Positions 33,784 through 45,402 are shown, counted from the stretch's first letter. The stretch: DNA of 64,000 bases from Echria macrotheca (GCA_030411725.1 MU839857.1:62001-126000), one strand, 5' to 3'. The notes: generated from the letters alone by a model not told the origin. A program made the numbers and translations.

Positions 33784-34247
33784 TTATATGGTTGAAATTG
33801 GTACTGTCGTCATATCGTTGTCTGTCTGGCCATCCATCGTCTCCCGGCTTCCCAGCGGCGTTGAATTATCCTCGTGGCTCCTGTTGCATTTCTGACATCG
33901 CCCTCCGGTCTCCCTCGGGTGAGCGATCTGTGCCCCTGTCACGGGACAGATGTACACTCTCTTGCTGAACGGTTGGTGGGCCTGGAAGCAGGACGGACAC
34001 TCCTTGTGTGGTCGACGAGAGCGCGGTAGCTCTATTCGGTAGCCCGTATTCTGACAAACATAAACCGACTGCCAGATGATATCATGAGCGGCCTGGCAGT
34101 GATCGCAAACTCCCAGGGGGCTCTCGAGAGCGATACCCGTCTGCGGACAGAAGAAGGCGGCTTGAGGTGGCTGATGTGGTCAGCATGATATACCGGCCAT
34201 GCTCTGGAAGATGAGAAACTCACCGGTAATGACTGTTTTTGGCCCAT
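33784..34247 (-). CDS. Small Cys-rich zinc-ribbon-like protein with N-myristoylation signal
   Basis: Unrecognised 126-residue protein in two exons (34247-34224, 34140-33784) joined in phase over an 83-base GTGAGT...CCGCAG intron with a CTGAC branch site. An in-frame TGA lies a few codons before the ATG, which fixes the start. The N-terminus MGQKQSLP fits an N-myristoylation signal (Gly2, Ser6). The body has eight Cys in two copies of one unit with identical spacing: CDHC, ten residues, VYVC, two residues, TG; then CPSC, ten residues, VYIC, two residues, TG; each copy also has Ala-His four residues after its CxxC starts, and a final CQKC closes it. Zinc binding and membrane attachment are inferred. 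The tail is acidic and Thr-rich. Confidence 0.7.
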
Positions 34248-35425
34248 GTTGCTTCACTTTCGAATAACGTCCACCTCGATGCTACGTGTACATGTTTGAC
34301 GTCCTTCGGCAAACCTATCCTTTTCCCCAAAACCTGTTTGTGAGGTACAATTAAGGTTGGTAAGTGGGAAGAAGCGGAGAACTTCGAGGTGGATCGTCGA
34401 AGGGGCGGAAAGGTCGGAGAAAAGAAGAATCGGCACTGAAACACCCCAAGCGAGAATCGCCACGTGCCCGCCAAGAATTCCGAGAAACCCCTGGATATGC
34501 CTTGGAGATCTTGGCGGGTATTATGATCGCCTGAACCGCTCTATAAGATGTTCAGGACCCAAGGGCGTGGTGGTGGGAAGTGCCTGTGTAATAATTCGTG
34601 AGAGATTCGACATAATGCGGGGAGATTCTCACCCAACGGATTTCCGCAGGCTATTGGTAGCCTCATTACGCAGAGACAGCTATCAGATTGTTACGTCTTT
34701 TTGCTGGCAAACTGTTTAGGCTAAAGCTCCGGCAGTCCGGTCTGTCAAGTTCCACTCAACCGAGTGGACAGTCAGCATCGGCGATACCCGTGGGGCCATG
34801 TTGTGCACGGTCATGCTGACTAGGGATATGCCTTTCAAAAAGAAAAAGTCTGGATGTTTGAGATCCGTAGATGCTCTCTATTCTTTTGGCTCTCTTTGAT
34901 GTTTTGCGTGGAAGATCCCAGCGATTGATACGGCTGGATGGTTACTTGACCCGATTTTTCGAGGCGATCCCGAAGATGAAAACTTGGCGGGGATAAAAGC
35001 ACACGTTTGGTTGAAACGTAGGATGGCGTGGACGGGTCCTTCTCCACAAATTCCGCAAGACCCGTCTCCAGACATAAGGGACGGATAAAAGGAACGTGCA
35101 AAACTGGGGCAGTTCTGCTCTTTGGTGCCCATCAAGGTACCCGAACGTCAGGGTCGTGTTTGACTGGGAAGACTGGTTCCTGCAAGTGTTCAAGTGTTCG
35201 TGGGGGATGCGTCATCGGTATTGCTACCCGATAGTGGTCCCTGAGAACACCCCCGCCTTCCCCTGTGACAGATCGGATTCTCTGCCGAAGGTTTCGGACA
35301 TCCTTGCATCAGTAGTTCGGGTTTCCCATCCAGACGATCTGGTGTGGCAGCCTGTTCGTGGGCGGGGATGCAGGAGGGTCCATCTACCGGTCCATCGGTC
35401 CCGCAGGGACTCCCAAGCCACTTGA
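34248..35425. other. Intergenic, 1.2 kb
   Basis: Between the Cys-rich gene and the decayed membrane gene. Minus-strand frames of 60-90 codons overlap in several phases and show no domain; some may be further debris, which I cannot show. Confidence 0.45.
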
Positions 35426-36475
35426 CTATCGAATATTTGGGATGTTATTGGCCCACGTGGCGACGTAGGTGGAAAGAGAGAGGTAATATGTCGACCGTAA
35501 TGCCTCGACAAAGTAGAAATAACTGTGCGGAGACAAAGGCGACTCCCAGGATGAGCATCAAACCGGAGATCCAGTCGTTGACAACCGGGAGAAAGAAAAG
35601 CATCAAAGTAGCTACCACAGGCCATAGTGTCCCCGAAAGGCCGGAGATTCACCATATAAGCTGCTCCGCAGTCGTGGAAACTCAAAGTTCCACCCCACCA
35701 GGTGGACAGAGCCGAATATGACCGTTCTTGTCGTTGATCTCGGCCTCAGTCATAGGTGGAAGTTTCCCAATGATGCCATATTGTCGTGCTTGAAGCATCT
35801 GGTGAGCATTGAGAGCCCACACACCACTGCTGAGGGCTTTGGCACATTCGTCCCTATGGATGTTGTTGCGGAAACAGCGCGCAGAGATGCTCGCTTTCGC
35901 CAGAGCATAGTGTCCCGGATGGGGATCCCAGTTGAATGGGCCAACATAGCGGTACCCTCTTTGGTTGGTGCGTCGAACTTTGCCAAGATACTTGTCGATA
36001 TCGTCTTCCGGCGGTTTTTCTGTACAAGGTGTCAAATTGGGGCGCCGGCTGTCGAAAACTTGACCACAAATCTTCCCATGTCGGCGAAAATGGTATGGGT
36101 TAATGTCCAGTCGATCTCGCGGTCAAGCCCTTCCCAGGCTTGTGTTTCTTTGAATTGTTTTGTGAATTTTCGCCGATTTATCAACGCCTGAAGCGCGACT
36201 TCAAACGGAAATTCGGGGAGGAGCATGAAAATTGTCATCCAGTAAATCTTATCCTTGACAGCGTACCAGCAGACGAAGAAGCCGCGCCGGATCCAGTGCC
36301 ATATATTTTTCGGAGGAGGCCAGGGGGGGGGGGGGAACCCGGCGTGGAATGTTGAGGTGAATGATGGACCGAGTGATGAGCAGCACGATTGCCAGCGAAG
36401 TCCAGATGATGTCCATGGTCGACCAGACATTCGGCTGCTCCACGAAGACTGGCCTTTGATGCCGGGAGAGAACAT
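35426..36475 (-). pseudogene. Decayed fungal multi-pass membrane protein gene
   Basis: Pieces of one uncharacterised fungal integral membrane protein family appear in the right order but in changing frames. VWSTMDIIWTSLAIVLL (near 36430) runs into a run of 13 C (plus-strand G at 36323-36335), where the frame must change to continue as GFFVCWYAVKDKIYW, FMLLPEFPFEVALQ and WTLTHTIFADMGRF. A possible 40-base intron leads to the next block ending PPMTEAEINDKN. The expected middle membrane helices are missing; the next homologous block is VHLVGWNFEFPR, then TLWPVVATLMLFFLPVV and FVEALRSTYYL...WANNIPN in further frames, with an in-frame TGA where relatives have Arg. The start is not identifiable. 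The mix of shifts and an internal loss argues for a pseudogene. Confidence 0.7.
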
Positions 36476-37101
36476 TCAGGAACGAAGGTGTTCATCGTGG
36501 TTTGGGCCCTCTATGCGACGAATTATTTGGTATGTGGAGTATTGATAGGACCTCGCCAAGGTTGAGGATCGGAACCTTGTCGGGCGCGGGTCGTCAGCCT
36601 CCCGGTGTGAGGCCCAGCAACGCAGGCTGAGGCGGCCTTCATTCAGGGGCCTGGCAACTGCCATTGCAACAAGCATTTGGGAAGCCCCTTGGCGCGGCCG
36701 TACGATGTCTCATAGCTGATATTGTTGGAGGCCCAAACTCCATCCCTTCCTTCTGTGACTTTAGCACTTTGACAACCAACAACACCAACTGACCAGAAGA
36801 CCAGATCCTCCTGAATTAGACTATCGGTATGGCCAGTTCGCACTTAAGTCCGGTGTTTACTGGTCGCCGTTCGGCATCAACTGCAAGCCGAGCCAGTAAA
36901 ATGAGCAGTGCTATGTCGTTGGTCATCTCGCGGATAGGCTGCCTTAACACCGAGCCGCGCACAACATCACTAACCAGGATGTTAACTCCGAGCGTATCCG
37001 CACATTTCAAGTTATAATGGATGGACTCTTCCACAAGAAGCCCGGGTCGCTCTCCTACACCCCTCACGGTTAGTTTCCTGCACAGTTACAATACCAGCAA
37101 A
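36476..37101. other. Divergent intergenic, 626 bp
   Basis: Between the decayed gene and the SDR. Only short frames; nothing recognised. Confidence 0.5.
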
Positions 37102-37962
37102 ATGGCCAAACCTGTTGTCCTCGTCACCGGAGCAAACACCGGCATTGGGTTCGAGGCCGTTAAGGCGTTCGCTGCTTCTCCAAACCCGTACCACATCATT
37201 GTGGGCAGCAGATCCGTCGAGAAGGGTGAAGCTGCCATTCAGCAGATCAAAGCCGAGTATCCGGACTCGTCGACAACCCTCGAGCTGGTCCAGGTCGACG
37301 TTACCAGCGATGACTCCATCAATGCCGCCTTCGAGGCCGTGAGCTCGAAGCACGAATACATCGATGCTCTGGTTAACAACGCAGGTGGGTGGTGTCCCAT
37401 GCTGGACATGTTCTAGCCAACTGCTGACAGCTTTCTAGGGGCCGTTTTTGATCACTGGCTTGGCAATAATGCAGGGAGTGTCCGCGACACCTTCAACAAG
37501 GCCTGGGATGTCAATGTCGCTGGAACTCATGTCATGACGTACGTCTTTGCACCGCTGCTCATCAAGTCGCCCAATACGCCGCGTCTGGTGTTCATCACGT
37601 CGGGCTTGTCGACTCTCCAGGGTGCCGCTGAGAACCTGGTACCGCCCGCGCACCAACGAACCATCACACCCGGCTGGCCCAAGGAGGGAGGGATTCTGCC
37701 CATGGGATATCGCTCGAGCAAGGCGGGGATGAACATGATGATGCTGGGGTGGCACCATATGCTGGCTGTCGATGGGGTGAAGACGTTGTGTCTGAGCCCC
37801 GGGTTCCTAGCGACAGGCCTGGGCGGCGATCAGAAGAGACTCGAGAAAATGGGCGCCGGGCCTGCGTCGCTGGGAGGTACCTTCATCAAAGACGTCGTAG
37901 ACGGCCAGCGGGATGCCGATGTCGGAAAAGTGATTCGTCGCGATGGCGTCCAGCCGTGGTGA
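37102..37962 (+). CDS. Short-chain dehydrogenase/reductase
   Basis: Classical NAD(P)-dependent SDR, 268 residues, in two exons (37102-37384, 37439-37962). The frame is open before the ATG, but MAKPVVLVTGANTGIG starts the Rossmann fold directly, so this Met is the natural start. Motifs: TGANTGIG, VDVTSDD, NNAG (split by the intron), a catalytic Ser in VFITSGLST, and YRSSK. The end LRRDG-like segment (VIRRDGVQPW) closes a typical length. The reaction and substrate cannot be told. It precedes the carboxylesterase by 1 kb on the same strand. Confidence 0.9.
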
Positions 37963-39005
37963 TGAAAAGATTGTAATTTGGTGGCCTGGCCATTTCGGTT
38001 GTGTGCGTTGTTGGGAAGGGTTGGTGCAGCAGGGACTCAGTCATGAGTGCACAAAATTGATTAACGTGTTTCTCAACGTACCTGTAATTATTGGGCAGGA
38101 GCGATCGAGGCTGGGGAGCCTGCCCTTTATGAACCTGCTGCCAAAGCTTTCCCCCCAAATTGTAAAAAACTGCAATTCCCAAGAAATACGTGTTAGAGAC
38201 CCATAAGTTCGCTTTGGCGTCTGCAGTTCCACACCTTGCTTGACTCTGAGGCAGAAACACCATTTTATGGATTGGAAATTATATAGTTGCTCGATTTGTC
38301 CTCTAGCACTTCCGCGGACGGGAACATCATGACCCGAGAGCCCCGTTCGAAAGGTCCATTGGACAACTTGGAGATCACATAAGAGAATCAACCTCGACGA
38401 ACCTCGCCAGGCAGCCCAGCGCAGGCTGCGATAACTTGGACTAACCATCATAGGTTTCAGATAGTGACAGCCCAAGACCTCGACAAGCCCTCCTTGTGCT
38501 CCAACAACATTGCTAATTCCCCCAACCTAGAGTTCGAGTCTGCGGCACCAAGCAGACCACTACCAAATGATCAGCGTGGCACGTCGGGGGAGTCACGAAT
38601 GGTGACACCGCAACATCCCAGAAGGTGTGACGGAGGAAGGACGACCTGTAAAAAGTCCCGCGGTTTCGAGCGCTTCGAGATTCTGTGAGCTTGGGTCTGA
38701 CCACACGGAGAGAATGGTACCGAATTTATTACTCCCCCCGCACTCCAACAACACCAACTACCCATCGGGGACGGCCCGGGTGCGGAAGCAAAAGCTATGT
38801 TCCTGCGCCGGCTAATATACAGGAGCAATATCCGCAAATCATGGACAACCCCCAGAACCGCATTTCCGGTATCCCGCTTCTGGTTGATCTATACGATGTG
38901 TAATGTGTGTGGCCGGGTTCCATGGCATTTAAAATTCCACCGCCAGCCAAGAAATCCCGAAAATGACCCCGTTCTGCTCTCGAGGGAGGAGACCGTCGCA
39001 CAACA
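37963..39005. other. Intergenic, 1.04 kb
   Basis: Between the SDR and the carboxylesterase. Frames below 145 codons on both strands without domains; no repeat seen. Confidence 0.5.
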
Positions 39006-41227
39006 ATGGAGGCAACGAACTCGAGAGGCCTGTGGGCCATCGCCGCTACGTTCTTGGCGTGTGCCATCTCGGGGGCAGATGGGCTCTGGCTAGGAGGCGG
39101 CTTGACGATTCTGTCTAAAAACAACCTGGACGGTAATGTCACACTTCGTAAAAACACAATACAACATAGCTCACACACGTAACAGGTGCCGAGAACAACG
39201 GAGCCGCCGCGATTCTCGTCAGCCAACCGGCCCCGTACTCATCAGCAGTAACGGCGTGCAACCTCCTCGGCGAGACGCTCTGGGCCCCGGAGAAGGGCAA
39301 CTTCAGCGACTCGGTCAGCTCCGGCCTGGCCTACCAGGTCTACCAAGGCATCGCCGCCAAGGACCAGATCTACTGGATCAGCAAGGCGGATGCCAACGCG
39401 ACGAAGTGCCGCGGCATCGACACCAGCGGCAAGGTCTTCGACCTCGACTGTCTGAGCGAGGCTCCCATCCTGTGCACCCAGTCGGCGCCCATCTCGACCA
39501 AGACGTTCGCCAACAACTCGTTGTCGTGGCAGCTTAACCACTTCGTCGGCAACACGCAGCTTACCGGGTACCGCGACTACCACACCTTCAAGTTCCGCGG
39601 CGTGCGCTACGCCGACAAGGCCCCCCGCTTCACCTACTCAAAAGCCGCCAGCTTCGAGGACGCGGGCGAGGTGGACGCCACCAACGCCGGGGCCGACTGC
39701 TCGCAGCCCATCGGGGAGGTCAAGAACGGCAGCAGCGAGGACTGTCTGTTCGCCAACATCTGGACTCCCTACCTGCCCCGCATGGGCGACAGCAAGGCCA
39801 AGATCCGGACGCATCTGAAGCCCGTGATGCTGTACTACTACGGCGGAGGAATGACCTCGGGCTCCGGCAAGAATCCCAACACGGACGGGACGAACCTGGC
39901 CTCGCGCGGAGACGTGGTCGTGGTGTCGGTCAACTACCGAGTCGGATCCATCGGCTTTCTGAACCTGAACGACGGCGTGCACAAGGGCAACTACGCCGTG
40001 TCGGACATGGTCAGCGCGCTCGAATGGATCCACAAGTACATCGAATACTTTGGCGGCGACCCGACGAGGGTGACAATCTTTGGCGAGTCCGCCGGCGGCA
40101 TGGCCGTCCACCTCCTGCTCGGCGTGGCCAAGGCCAAGGGCCTCTTCCAGCGGGCCATCATGCAGTCCAGCGTGGACGGCTACCCGGCCGAGGGCACGAT
40201 CCTCAAGTACTTTGGCTACGACACGCTCGAGCACAACTACGACACGGTCACCAAGTCGGTCCTGCGCCAGGCCGGCTGCCTCAACGCCACCGACAAGATG
40301 GCCTGCCTCGACAAGCTGAGCGGTTTCGAGCTCGTGAACCTCGGCACCAACGCCAACAGCGTCGTCATCGACGGCACCTACCTCACCTACCGCGAGCTGG
40401 TGGTCAACGACACGGCCGCCAGCCTCGCGACGGGCGTAGACGTCATGGCCGGCGTCAACCGCGACGAGTCGGGCATCGACATCGCCGACGCCGACGCCTA
40501 TCCGACGTCCAACACGACGCTCGCGGCCTGGTTCGACGCCCAGGTGTCCCGCCACAGCCCGATCCCAGACAACTCGTCGGCGATCCTCGGCCTCGACAAG
40601 CCGGCCAACATCAGCATCTTCTCGGGCCAGCAGAATCTGACCACCGCATCGTCCCTGACGCCCGCGCAGATTCTGAAGACGGCGGTGCGCATCGTGACGG
40701 ACAGCATCTTCACCTGCTACAACCTGGCCAAGTCGTACAGCGCGGCCAAGCACGGCGCCTTCAACTCGACCTACTTCTTCACCTTTAACCGCACGTACTC
40801 GCAGAACACGGGATACACACGTCCCTGGTGCCAGGCGCCGCGCACCGCCGCGCGGCCCGACGGCGACCCGGACGGCGAGTACCTAAAGTGCCACGCGAGC
40901 GAGCAGATGGTCGTCTTTGCGACGGAGCGGCGCGGCGGGTTCGCTGACCGCGACGGGTTCGACGTGCCGTTCATGCAGTTGGTCGTCGACTACTGGGCGT
41001 CGTTTGCGCGGACGGGCGATCCGAACCCGGAGAGGGCGTATCTTGTGGCACGGGGGCATGAGCATACACTCCAACAAGTGGAGAAGACGGGGCGGTGGGA
41101 GCAGGTGGACGCGAAGAAGCCGACGATGAGGTTGCTGCAGTGGAATGGGGCGCAGGTGCCGTTTGGGGAGGGCGAGGTCTGCGCCGCGCTGGGAGCGCCG
41201 TTGGATGTGTTTGAGAGGGGCAAGTGA
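39006..41227 (+). CDS. Secreted type-B carboxylesterase with extra N-terminal domain
   Basis: Alpha/beta hydrolase of the carboxylesterase type-B family, 722 residues, two exons (39006-39132, 39186-41227). The signal region is WAIAATFLACAISGADG. Residues about 35-150 form an extra Cys-containing module (CNLLGETLWAPE, IYWISKADA, LDCLSEAPILCTQSAP) before the esterase core. The core has FKFRGVRYADKAPRF, CLFANIWTP, the oxyanion loop YYYGGGMTSGSG, the nucleophile in FGESAGGM (Ser near 344), an acid in NRDESG and the His in YLKCHASEQ. All catalytic parts are present. Many NxT/S sites fit secretion. The substrate is unknown. A strong GC3 bias opens a 371-codon antisense frame (39638-40753), which is a shadow. 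Confidence 0.92.
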
Positions 41228-42388
41228 GACTGTGTAACTGTTGTGGTCCACATTGTTAATGCGAGGCGGCTGCTTGGGTAAAAGATTGGTGAATGGCTCT
41301 GTGTTGAGTGGTTAATGGTGCCGTCATGGTAGTACTTGGGACGTTTGTGCTGGGTATTGCTGCCCGTGGAGAGTGCCCCCAGCCTTCATGAAGACGTATA
41401 CAGAACGGACTCCAGACTGAGGTATTCAGTGTCCATCGAGAATGAGCGGGACAGATGTTCATGCCCCTCAGTGATTAATCCCACGAACGCCTTCGTCGTC
41501 TTGGTGTTCCCAACCGCCATCAATCCACGACGCAGCAGAGGATTCAAAGTTTCGACCGGAATATCTCCCTTGTCCTCGGATCTCCCAAGGCGCCTGAACC
41601 TTAACCTTAAACCCCGGGAATATTTCGTGGAGGATTTGCGTGTCCCCAAGACGTCTGAAACCCGTGCCCAGACCACCACGGTACCTGAAGCTGTAGCCTG
41701 CCTTGAAAGGTAGGAAGTCTGCCCAAGCTGAGGTGTAAGAGGGCTGAAGGTGTGGGGGTCAATGCTCCAGTAGAGGACGTCTCTGGTAGCATTCACAGTA
41801 ACAGAGACACGGGATGTATCTTGAGAAATGCAACCCTCCGAGTCCCCGGTACTGTCTCATGCGTACGTACGCCTGGCCCAGAGCATCGGATCGGTGGAGG
41901 TCTGAGAGCGGCCTCGTCAACAACATGAAAATACCCCGCACCCCGCCAACACATTGAAACGCCCGAGGGGAAGATGTAAAAGATAGGAGACGCCGTTGCA
42001 GCTATGAGACAGCTATCTCTTGTTGGCATGCGTCCGTGGGCCACAAGCACCCGAAAAGTCCCACCTCTATTAGTTTGGAACGGTTTGATCGCCTTGATGG
42101 ATCCCGGTCGTCATCCGCAATGCAAACCGCGGATCCCGTCCGCCACTCAAAGATCTCCCCGTCCCGCTCGCCGGACACGGGCCCGAGCTCCTTGTTGGGA
42201 GCTGTGGGAGCTTGAGACCTGTCTAGCGGGGTACTTTCGTCTGCGCAGAGTTAATATGTCTCTGTGCCCTTGGCGTCATCCTGAAATGGCTAGACGTCTT
42301 GTCTCCGACGTGCTGTTACCGCGCTGCTCCTCTAACATGACGACCCGTTGAACACCAAGATGCTGCTCGCGACGGCCGTGGAATCGGT
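41228..42388. other. Intergenic, 1.16 kb
   Basis: Between the carboxylesterase and a membrane protein. A 136-codon minus frame (41386-41796) has no recognisable domain and no clear upstream exon; not annotated. Confidence 0.5.
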
Positions 42389-43819
42389 ATGATGGCGGCA
42401 ACAGCCATCCACGGCGGCACCGCGCCGCTCGCTGCCCTCACGACCATCTTTAGACCGCCATGCCCGACCTCGTGGCTTCTCACAGGAACAAGACAGCCCT
42501 CACAGCTGCCTATGTTCCCAAGGTCCGGCCCGGAATCGTGCGATCCGCCCTCGTGGTCGCGGAATCTTGAGGGGGGCGGCTTTCAGTACTATTCGCCAGC
42601 CATCTGCCCGAAGGGCTTCATCGTGGGCCCGGGATGCGGCGTGGTCAAGACTCGGACGGCGGAGGGGTTTCCGGCTGTTATGCCGGGAGAGACTGTCGCG
42701 TATTGTGTGCCGGTTGGGATGAGCTGTACGACAGATATGACGGACTTTAGGGGAGGCGTATGGGGATGGACGCGGGCGGGGACAGCAGCCGGGGCAGCGG
42801 TCACCGTGGGGCCGGCGATGCAGATCCGATGGGTCGAGGCCGATCTGAACATCCTCGAGACTCATCCGTTAACTCCCGGACTTCGACGTCAGGCTGCGAT
42901 CACGAGTGCCGGGCTGGGTCCGGATGCGACTCCCGCGTCCCGCCCCGGTAATGACGCCGGTCCGGCCGCACCAACACCGTCAACCGCGGTGGATCCACCA
43001 ATGCCGCCCCCAGCGAAAACCAAAGAGCCGGGAGAAAGCCCCTCAAGCACCGCAGCGGCCGGACTCGGAAGCGGCTGGCCCCTTGACAAAAATACAACCG
43101 CGTTTCTGGTCGTCATCATCGTTGTCCTCGTGAGTGTCATCGTCGGCATCCTAGGGCTGATCATCATCCGAAGACACAAGGCCGGGAAACTCACAGGGCC
43201 CATCGGGAAGATCATGGACCGACTCACCGCAGCAGATAAACCAAAACTGTCCGGCAAAGGAAAGCTGGCAGATGCCGACGAGATCGAGGGCGCACACCTC
43301 GAACATCCCGAGCGGCCGCTTCCCCCGGAGCCTGAATACGGCCCGGCTCGCGGTAGCACATGGAACCCGGCCGAGCTGGACGGGTCTGGCGTTGGCGAGC
43401 GGCCGAGACGGGGGACCGGTGCCCGGCAACGGCCGGCGCGACCGGAGACAACAGCGGATGAGGGGCCATCGATGGTCGTCCGTCGGCTGTCCACCGTCAG
43501 GGAATCGGTCACCGAGGAGCGTGCGGCGGAGATGAGCCATCCCGTTCCCGCTTTGCAGAATTTGCAGTCCCAGACAGAGTCTGTCTTGCCCGATTTGCAA
43601 TCCCCAGGGAGATGTCTTACTGTTCCACGCCGAAAACCAGCACCAGCACCCCTCACGCCGACCCTCTCGCCGGGACGCATCGTCCCCCCGCCCGAACCGA
43701 GCCCCTTGAGTCCGATATTCACCGCAGACCCCTACGACGGTACCACATTTGGATTCGGCAACCAAGCACGAGCATGGTCCAACTCGGATACATCTCGATG
43801 GCGAAACGGCGGAGCGTGA
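42389..43819 (+). CDS. Single-pass membrane protein with Cys-rich ectodomain
   Basis: Uncharacterised fungal membrane protein, 476 residues, one exon. The outer part has paired Cys in a pattern seen in many Pezizomycotina surface proteins (PPCPTSWLLTG, ESCDPPSWSRN, YYSPAICPKGFIVGPGC, ETVAYCVPVGMSC). A Pro/Ser/Thr stalk leads to a strong membrane helix (FLVVIIVVLVSVIVGILGLI) followed by RRHKAGK as stop-transfer, then a long, Pro/Arg-rich, probably disordered inner tail. No classical signal peptide is seen; an ATG 28 bases upstream (MLLATAVES) followed by GTATGA could belong to an alternative first exon. Sensor or wall-linked roles are possible but not shown. Confidence 0.75.
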   Translation: MMAATAIHGGTAPLAALTTIFRPPCPTSWLLTGTRQPSQLPMFPRSGPESCDPPSWSRNLEGGGFQYYSPAICPKGFIVGPGCGVVKTRTAEGFPAVMPGETVAYCVPVGMSCTTDMTDFRGGVWGWTRAGTAAGAAVTVGPAMQIRWVEADLNILETHPLTPGLRRQAAITSAGLGPDATPASRPGNDAGPAAPTPSTAVDPPMPPPAKTKEPGESPSSTAAAGLGSGWPLDKNTTAFLVVIIVVLVSVIVGILGLIIIRRHKAGKLTGPIGKIMDRLTAADKPKLSGKGKLADADEIEGAHLEHPERPLPPEPEYGPARGSTWNPAELDGSGVGERPRRGTGARQRPARPETTADEGPSMVVRRLSTVRESVTEERAAEMSHPVPALQNLQSQTESVLPDLQSPGRCLTVPRRKPAPAPLTPTLSPGRIVPPPEPSPLSPIFTADPYDGTTFGFGNQARAWSNSDTSRWRNGGA

Positions 43820-44403
43820 TCGGACATCGCTGCGCCTTGGCAGTCTTTCGGCCGGCAGTGATGGTGGTGTGAGAAGCCGTTGGCAAACCCGCAGCAAGGG
43901 GGGTTGCAATGGACCTCTTAGCGGGGTCCAGTTGCGTAACAGTGGGGTTCGCCGCCGTCACTGCCGCTGAAAAGCAAGCCACAACCCCCGCAAATGGTCT
44001 GTCGGGTGCTTGCACTGTCGGAAGCGAGGAGCGAATCTCTGCGCAATGACCTCGGTGTGCGACCGATCATCCATCCATCATGCCGTTATCTTTAGTGTCT
44101 ATCAGCCCATTACGACCGGACGGGAACCGGCTGGAACCTGCACTCGTCCCGAGGATAAGAAGCCGATCCAATTGATCTAGTCGCCTTCATTCTTGCCTTC
44201 CTTCTTCCCCTCTCTTCACCTTCCGTGATCCGTGATCCCTAACCCACAGATCACAAGACCAAAGCACCTAGTTCTAACTCGATCCGATCTCCGGCTTCAA
44301 CTCCAAACCAACCATATATTTGCCTATATATTCACCTCCACCCCCTCACCAAACCCATCCGACACACCTACAACACCTCAACTGACCACAACAAAACACA
44401 AAA
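43820..44403. other. Intergenic and leader, 584 bp
   Basis: The final 200 bases before the next ATG are C/A/T-rich, with TATATATTC near 44323, as in a fungal promoter and leader. No gene. Confidence 0.55.
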
Positions 44404-44772
44404 ATGGCAACCACAGCACAAGCCAATACCAACGACCACCGAAACCCACCACCAATCGACATCCCCGGCCTAACAGCCGACCTCATCCCCCCTCCCCCGG
44501 GGAGCGACGGCGCGCCAACCTCCCCGCACAACGCCGCCGACGCCGCCCGCGCCATGACCAGCACGGGCGCCTGGCAGCCGCGGCTCGACCGCCGACAGAG
44601 CTGGGACTCGCAGGAGTACAAGCACGAGATGCAGAAGATGTACACCACCTCACCGCAGGAGCATCGCACCGGCGGCTTGAATGACAACAACGGGGCGGGG
44701 CAGGCACAGCAGACACAGGCACAGGCGGGGCCGGCTGCTGCGGCGGCGGCGGGGTTTACCGAGCGGGCTTGA
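44404..44772 (+). CDS. Small conserved fungal protein of unknown function
   Basis: 122 residues, single exon. The first half is polar with Pro (PPPIDIPGLTADLIPPPPG). The central segment AWQPRLDRRQSWDSQEYKHEM is the recognisable part: a DRRQSW motif followed by a charged helix occurs in small Pezizomycotina proteins of unknown role. The end is Gln/Ala-rich and closes with GFTERA. No signal peptide or membrane helix, so probably cytosolic or nuclear. A strong promoter-like leader supports transcription. No function is proposed. Confidence 0.7.
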   Translation: MATTAQANTNDHRNPPPIDIPGLTADLIPPPPGSDGAPTSPHNAADAARAMTSTGAWQPRLDRRQSWDSQEYKHEMQKMYTTSPQEHRTGGLNDNNGAGQAQQTQAQAGPAAAAAAGFTERA

Positions 44773-45402
44773 CCTTATCCTCCCTTTCCAAAACCATTGG
44801 GAATTTTCGATTCAAATTGTATCAATATTGTTTTTATCAGGGAGTTGATGTCTGGGGCACGTTTGGAATGGGAGAGGGACCGGACACGGGGTAAAAGACA
44901 CTTATGACGATCGGACGATGGACGATAACGACCGGCTGAGGGAACAACAGCTCAGATCGAGAATGAGATTGATGACTTGATGTTCTACGGAAATTCCCTT
45001 CTTGGGCCTCAGCTCGGTTTACGAACTCAATCGCTTCTACTTTATGCCCTCTCCGACGTGTCGCGCAGGATCCTACCCAGACTCTCGAGTCAATAACACC
45101 AGCGTACCGCTGAAACCAAAACGAGAAAACGCCAAGTCAACCAGATCGCCGTACCATCATGCAAGTTCGGCATCACCGCGTCCCAATGGATCAACTCCAG
45201 GAGAGGGTGTATATTGCAGGGGTAGTAGACAGAGCAGAGAGATCCCATCACACTTGTCTTGTACATTACATGCCCATCGCCATGTCCTGTGTTCCATCCA
45301 AATGCAGCCTGGTCGTCGTGTATGGCCCAAGTTCATGATCCATATATGTTACATCCCATATCCAAACCCATGTGACATAACAAAAGAAACTTCATCGATC
45401 CA
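44773..45402. other. Convergent intergenic, 630 bp
   Basis: Between the 3' ends of the small protein and the mitochondrial-type protein. A 149-codon plus frame at 45002-45451 lacks any domain and overlaps the neighbour's stop; not supported. Confidence 0.5.

Noticed and set aside
39638..40753. 371-codon minus frame inside the carboxylesterase
   Set aside because: Antisense shadow of strongly GC3-biased codons; low-complexity Val/Arg/Gly composition.
41386..41796. 136-codon minus frame downstream of the carboxylesterase
   Set aside because: Composition is protein-like, but I could not connect exons or find a motif.
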